Origin: Bermanella sp044597725
Lineage (GTDB): Bacteria > Pseudomonadota > Gammaproteobacteria > Pseudomonadales > Oceanobacteraceae
DNA: 64,000 nt
Assembly (NCBI RefSeq): GCF_044597725.1
Contig: NZ_CP139003.1
Span: 2,170,001-2,234,000, forward strand
Reading direction: 5' to 3'
The stretch's first letter is position 1. Every line of letters starts with the position of its first letter. Positions 60,052-64,000 of the stretch are shown piece after piece. Made by a program: the position numbers and the translations under genes. Under the pieces are notes generated by a model, which had not been told where the DNA came from, did no database searches, and saw only the letters and a program-made list of their open reading frames with translations.

Positions 60052-61407
60052 TTACAGGCGCAAAATATCGCGATAACCCGCCACATTCACCGCAAACGCG
60101 GTGTGCTCCTGCAAGTGCACCCGAAGGCCTTCAAGGGCTTCCGGGTCACCGTGAATCAGTTGAATTCGAGTAGTATCGGTCAGCGCTGACTGCTGTAACC
60201 ACTGGGTCAGTTCGAGGTAGTCTGCGTGCCCCGACAAACCGGAGATGACTTTGACAGTGGCTCTCAACGGTACCCAGCCTCCGTGGATTTTCACCGCATC
60301 AACACCCTCCAGCATTTTTGCGCCGCGAGTGCCGCCCGTCTGATAACCGGTAAACAGTACCGTGGTTTTAGAACTGCCTAACAGGCGTTTGAAGTGGTGG
60401 AGAATACGACCCCCGGTAGCCATGCCGCTGCCAGCGATAACAATATGGGGGAAAGCCTGTCCGGCAATCGCCTTCGATTCGTCCACCGTGCGGGTATAGG
60501 TCACGCCATCGCATAGGCGGTAGCATTGCTCGTGACTCAACCGGTGCTGATCACTGAACTGGCAGAAAATATCCGATACTTTGATCGCCATGGGGCTGTC
60601 GAGATAGATCGGCATTTTAGGGATATCGCCCTGATCCATCAGGGTCGCCAACAGATGCTGCAAGGCCTGCGCACGCCCAACCGCAAAGGCCGGAACCAGC
60701 AACACGCCACCACTTTTGGCGACACGGTTAACAATTTCCGCCAACTGGTGAAACGGATCTTGGGTGTCGTGCCGGCGGTTGCCGTAAGTGGACTCCATCA
60801 ACAGCAGATCCAGCTCCGGCAATGGCCGAGGGGGTTTCATCAGCACATCATCGAAGCGACCGACATCACCAGAAAAGCCGATTCGTTTCCCTTCCGCTTC
60901 AACGATAATGCTGGCGGCGCCGAGAATATGACCGGCAGGCTGCAGATAAAAGCGGATATCCCCAACCTCGATCTGTTCATCGAACTCCACAGACTGAAAT
61001 AGCCTCATGCTGGCTTCTGCCGTTTGACGGTCGTAAAGCGGCTCAGGGTGCGCGTGTTTGCCCAGTTTATGTTTGCTGTAATACTTGGCGTCCTCCTCCT
61101 GGATATGGCCGCTGTCGGCCAATAAAATCTGACACAGGGCCTTAGTGGCGTGATGGGTAAACACCGGGCCGCGAAAGCCGCGCTTGTATAGCACCGGGAT
61201 ATAACCGGAGTGATCCAGATGTGCGTGAGTGAGCAGCACCGCATCCAGTTTATCGATGTCCAGGGGCAAGGTTTGCCAGTTGCGTTCCCGCAGCCACTTG
61301 TAGCCCTGGAACAAACCGCAATCGACTAATACGGTTGTCGTTTCAGTTTCCAGCAAAAATTTTGAGCCGGTAACGGTCTCGGTACCGCCGATAAAGGTGA
61401 TTTTCAT
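60052..61407 (-). CDS. Metallo-beta-lactamase/beta-CASP nuclease (RNA-processing type)
   Basis: 451 residues, full length for bacterial beta-CASP/RMMBL proteins. Zinc motif HAHLDH (61-66), then PAGHILGAA, GFSGDVGR and a late GLSGHADY; the beta-CASP domain holds LLLMESTYGNR, LVPAFAVGRAQ and IVIAGSGMATGGRILHH. Relatives are RNases (archaeal and bacterial CPSF-like). It overlaps the PRPP synthetase gene by 4 bases, tying RNA cleavage to nucleotide metabolism here. Confidence 0.92.
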   Translation of the reverse strand: MKITFIGGTETVTGSKFLLETETTTVLVDCGLFQGYKWLRERNWQTLPLDIDKLDAVLLTHAHLDHSGYIPVLYKRGFRGPVFTHHATKALCQILLADSGHIQEEDAKYYSKHKLGKHAHPEPLYDRQTAEASMRLFQSVEFDEQIEVGDIRFYLQPAGHILGAASIIVEAEGKRIGFSGDVGRFDDVLMKPPRPLPELDLLLMESTYGNRRHDTQDPFHQLAEIVNRVAKSGGVLLVPAFAVGRAQALQHLLATLMDQGDIPKMPIYLDSPMAIKVSDIFCQFSDQHRLSHEQCYRLCDGVTYTRTVDESKAIAGQAFPHIVIAGSGMATGGRILHHFKRLLGSSKTTVLFTGYQTGGTRGAKMLEGVDAVKIHGGWVPLRATVKVISGLSGHADYLELTQWLQQSALTDTTRIQLIHGDPEALEGLRVHLQEHTAFAVNVAGYRDILRL

Positions 61408-62330
61408 AATGATTTTCCTGGCAATTTAAGCATGCTGATAACGGGCGCAATCAGTTGCGACGTAATATCAATAGCGTTGGAAGGATGGGGGATGGTATTG
61501 GATGTGACCAGCTGGCTCAGGCCTGAGGCCAGTAAGGTTTTATCGGAGTGATCGGCAAATATGCCGTGCACCGCCACACACTGAATATTATCGACACCTT
61601 TGAGCCGAAGTGTTTTAACGCATTCCAGGATTGTTTGCCCGCTGGAGATAACGTCGTCGATAATCACAGCCGTTCTATCTTTGAATTCGTTGATGTCGGG
61701 CAGCATCACTTCGACTTGGCGATCCCCGAAGCGCTGTTTTTCTCCAATCACAAAAGGATGTTGACTAAAGGCAGCAATCTCAGCAACCCATTGCTCGCTT
61801 TCGCTATCAGGCCCAATCAACAGTAGGTTGCTTTGCGTTTTGAGCCAGTGCGCCAATGCCGGAGCCCCTTGCACAACACGACTGGGTATGGAATAAATTT
61901 CATCCAGGGAATGATAGCGATGTAAATGTGGATCGACCGTAACCAGCCAATCAGCATGTTGAGAAAGGGACTTGGCAAAAATACGTGAAGTAACCGCTTC
62001 CCCATCGACAAAACGGCGATCCTGACGCATATAACTGAGGTAAGGCGCCACTAACCCCACTTGTGACGCTCCCAACTCCCGCAGTGTTTCCAATAGAAAC
62101 AACAACGGCAGATATTTGATGTTTGGGTGTGACAGATCAGCCACCAAAATACATGTGCGATTTTCTACATCAGATTGAATACGCAGATAGGACTCCCCAT
62201 CAGGAAACTGCCGAGCGTTAAACTCGCCAGGTTGACCACCAATCGCTTTACTGAGTGACTCAGCTAACGGATGATTGTTCAGGGAAAACACCACTGGAGA
62301 TTTATCTTTCACAGCCATCGCCTCGCTCAT
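61404..62330 (-). CDS. Ribose-phosphate pyrophosphokinase (PRPP synthetase) homologue, divergent type
   Basis: 308 residues. FPDGESYLRI (about 42-51) and YMRQDRRFVDGEAVTSR form the ATP site; VTVDPHLHRYHSL replaces the usual DLHAxQIQGFF and the PRPP loop is VIIDDVISSGQTIL. These features place it in the archaeal-like branch, not the housekeeping Prs. It should make PRPP from ribose 5-phosphate, or act on a related sugar phosphate. Its start overlaps the phosphorylase stop by 4 bases and its end overlaps the nuclease start. Confidence 0.87.
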   Translation of the reverse strand: MSEAMAVKDKSPVVFSLNNHPLAESLSKAIGGQPGEFNARQFPDGESYLRIQSDVENRTCILVADLSHPNIKYLPLLFLLETLRELGASQVGLVAPYLSYMRQDRRFVDGEAVTSRIFAKSLSQHADWLVTVDPHLHRYHSLDEIYSIPSRVVQGAPALAHWLKTQSNLLLIGPDSESEQWVAEIAAFSQHPFVIGEKQRFGDRQVEVMLPDINEFKDRTAVIIDDVISSGQTILECVKTLRLKGVDNIQCVAVHGIFADHSDKTLLASGLSQLVTSNTIPHPSNAIDITSQLIAPVISMLKLPGKSL

Positions 62331-63835
62331 CGTTCCTTCTCGATCGTAAAAATTGTCGATTGGCGATAAAACGCCATCGCATACTGTTGCTCTCCGATCG
62401 TATCGGAACAGAGCGTAAATAAAGGTTGTCCGACGGTGATCTTGTCGCCGCCGCGAGCATGTAGACGCAACCCCGCGGCGGCTGTCGCCGGAGCGCCTGC
62501 CAGCTTCGCCAGACGCGCGAGTTGCCGGTTGTCGATAGCGGTAAGTGTGCCCGCTGCTGTGGCCGCTTCGGTATGTTGGTAGCTGGCGTCAGGCAGGGCT
62601 TTCATCCCACCCTGCGCGGCCAAAATGCGCTGGAACTGCTGCCAGGCTTTACCTTCATCCAAAATCGCGATTGCTCTTTCCAGCCCTTGTTCATAACGCT
62701 CTTGATAAGCAAGTGAAAACAGATGTGCAGCCAGAAACAAGGCTCGCTCCCGAAGATCCTGCGGTGCATTTTCCTCGCACTGCAATACCGCCAGCACATC
62801 CCGCGCCTCTTCTACCGGGCCGATACCAAGCCCAACCGGTTGGCTACCATCCGTAATAAGGCAGCGAATTTGAATACCGCAGGCAGCTCCCACCTGGGTA
62901 AAAAGTGAGGAGAGCCGCTCGGCGTCTTTTTGCGAACGCACCTTAGCGGTAGGGCCAACGGGAATGTCTATCACCGCATGCGTGGAACCAGCAGCGATTT
63001 TTTTAGATAAAACCGAGGCGATCAACTGCCCTTCACCATCCAAGTCCAGGGCCCGTTCAATGCGAATCAACAAATCGTCGGCAGGACTCAGGTTGACAGC
63101 TCCACCCCAAACAAGACAGGCATGGGTTTCAGCCACTACGCGTTGAATCTCATTGAGCTCCAGATTGACGGTAGTCAATGCCTCCATGGTATCCGCAGTA
63201 CCGGCAGGAGAGGTGATCGCCCGCGACGAGGTTTTAGGGATGGTGAGTCCCACAGCGCTGACAATGGACACCACCAACGGTGTAGTGCGGTTGCCCGGCA
63301 GCCCACCGATGCAGTGTTTATCAAGAACCATGGCTTCGTCTGGCCAGTTCAGCCGCTTACCACAGGCCACCATGGCCTGGGTGAGACTGATGATTTCATC
63401 TACGTCTAAACGGCTACCCGCGCACACACTGAGGAAACTGGCGATTTCGATATCCGAATAGCGGTGGTCGCCGATGTCCTCGACAATAGCGGTAATCTCT
63501 TGATCACTGAGTTTGTGTCCAAAGATTTTTTTGCGCACGGCGGCAAGTGATGTCACTACCGGTGCGTGGTCGACACTAACCGCGGCGCCATCATCGACGT
63601 CCAAGCGCTGCATGGCACTTTTAGACAACCCTGCACTCCCGGAACTCAGTACCTGTTCGTCCACCACATTCAGCGTGGCGATAACGCTGTTTTCCCCGTA
63701 CCGCAGCATGACACGGCTGTTGGCAGTGAAACCTTCAGAGCGGCAGATATGGCAATCGCTACGCATGTACACCACTGGTTCCTGGTGGGTATCAATGCCC
63801 AAATCGACCACTTTAAGTTCGTTAGTAGGCTCCAT
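62327..63835 (-). CDS. Thymidine/AMP phosphorylase-family protein (archaeal-like long form)
   Basis: 502 residues. An N-terminal ~90-residue domain, absent from E. coli DeoA, is followed by the phosphorylase core: KHCIGGLPGNRTT (173-185) in place of KHSTGGVGD, then KTSSRAITSPAGTADTMEAL and LSKKIAAGSTHAVIDIPVG, and a C-terminal barrel-sandwich domain. This is the branch that contains archaeal AMP phosphorylase (NMP + Pi to ribose 1,5-bisphosphate + base). Whether it uses NMPs or thymidine cannot be told. The start overlaps the upstream gene's stop by one base (TGATG). Confidence 0.9.
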   Translation of the reverse strand: MEPTNELKVVDLGIDTHQEPVVYMRSDCHICRSEGFTANSRVMLRYGENSVIATLNVVDEQVLSSGSAGLSKSAMQRLDVDDGAAVSVDHAPVVTSLAAVRKKIFGHKLSDQEITAIVEDIGDHRYSDIEIASFLSVCAGSRLDVDEIISLTQAMVACGKRLNWPDEAMVLDKHCIGGLPGNRTTPLVVSIVSAVGLTIPKTSSRAITSPAGTADTMEALTTVNLELNEIQRVVAETHACLVWGGAVNLSPADDLLIRIERALDLDGEGQLIASVLSKKIAAGSTHAVIDIPVGPTAKVRSQKDAERLSSLFTQVGAACGIQIRCLITDGSQPVGLGIGPVEEARDVLAVLQCEENAPQDLRERALFLAAHLFSLAYQERYEQGLERAIAILDEGKAWQQFQRILAAQGGMKALPDASYQHTEAATAAGTLTAIDNRQLARLAKLAGAPATAAAGLRLHARGGDKITVGQPLFTLCSDTIGEQQYAMAFYRQSTIFTIEKER

Positions 63836-64000
63836 CAGCGTTTCTTGCTCGTATTAGGTGGTGTGTTGTGGCAGCTCCATGGCTTATGCTCTGAATTGTC
63901 CTTGATATTCTGATCAACAAATTTGTAATAACCTTCTTTAAAGCGCGTCCACCAATCATGGCTGATTTCCACGCCATGCTTTTTGAGGATATCTTCAATG
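63835..64000 (-). CDS. C-terminus of an unrecognised protein, running off the right edge
   Basis: 54 codons are visible before the stop at 63835-63837: HGVEISHDWWTRFKEGYYKFVDQ, then a polar tail rich in Asn, Lys and Thr. No family was recognised. It is translationally coupled to the phosphorylase gene and so is the visible first gene of this operon. Confidence 0.6.
   Translation of the reverse strand, partial: IEDILKKHGVEISHDWWTRFKEGYYKFVDQNIKDNSEHKPWSCHNTPPNTSKKR

Noticed and set aside
60526..61002. 158-codon plus-strand open frame
   Set aside because: It lies fully antisense to the beta-CASP nuclease gene, whose motifs are unmistakable.
63513..63913. Two overlapping plus-strand open frames of about 115 codons
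   Set aside because: Both are antisense to the phosphorylase start and to the coupled upstream gene; they arise from the GC-rich codon pattern.
1..64000. CRISPR arrays, rRNA and tRNA genes, riboswitches
   Set aside because: No regularly spaced repeats, rRNA segments, tRNA cloverleaf ends or riboswitch cores were noticed by eye; short or divergent ones could have been missed.

Overview
The window is a stretch of gammaproteobacterial chromosome interrupted by accessory DNA. The backbone order tig-clpP-clpX-lon-hupB-ppiD, a rapA homologue, etfD/etfBA under a PsrA-type box and a gsp operon point to a marine gammaproteobacterium of the Oceanospirillales/Pseudomonadales type. That placement is an inference from gene content and order, not from a marker phylogeny.

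Layout. (1) 1-2.2 kb is the end of a prophage: the C-terminal part of a TipJ-type tail protein, a small DUF4468-like lipoprotein, and then, on the minus strand, the first ~28 codons of dusA cut off after APMMDW. This marks a phage integrated in dusA. (2) 2.3-35.6 kb is core chromosome: a 7TMR-DISM/degenerate GGDEF/EAL phosphodiesterase; gltX; kdsC-kdsB; a LexA-controlled SulA-like gene; tig, clpP, clpX, lon, hupB, ppiD with clear terminators and a sigma-32-like promoter at lon; rapA; a radical SAM gene with a DUF1285 gene; a RelE-type toxin/antitoxin pair whose toxin is out of frame at a G8 tract; etfD and etfBA around a perfect PsrA-like palindrome; a type II secretion operon gspE-M that runs into glutathione reductase; and a CheW protein with an inserted CZB domain.

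(3) 35.6-56.1 kb is a metal-resistance island. It starts with a serine resolvase next to paired repeats, followed by mer (merR, merT, merP, merC, merA, merD-like), a CadR-type regulator and its operator driving an HMA-CDF transporter, a small Cys/His-rich protein and czcCBA, then transposon debris (DUF6262 gene, IS66 fragment), the copRS two-component system with a CusR-like box, and copA, copB, a Met/His-rich protein, a cytochrome c and copG. It ends in back-to-back remnants of a second czcA and of an IS3-type transposase.

(4) 56.1-64 kb looks more GC-rich and starts with a tyrosine recombinase. A CPA1 cation/proton antiporter gene is broken by an exact 22-bp tandem duplication and is fused tail-to-tail to a truncated acetate kinase gene. 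The rest is a tightly overlapping minus-strand operon: an unrecognised gene running off the right edge, an NMP/thymidine phosphorylase-family gene, a PRPP synthetase homologue, a beta-CASP metallo-beta-lactamase nuclease, an unrecognised helical protein, a DUF5676 membrane protein and the truncated ackA. Together they suggest RNA or nucleotide turnover coupled to phosphoribose salvage, and this is the best candidate here for a little-described system.

No rRNA, tRNA or CRISPR array was seen. Statements about base composition are impressions from reading, not calculations.
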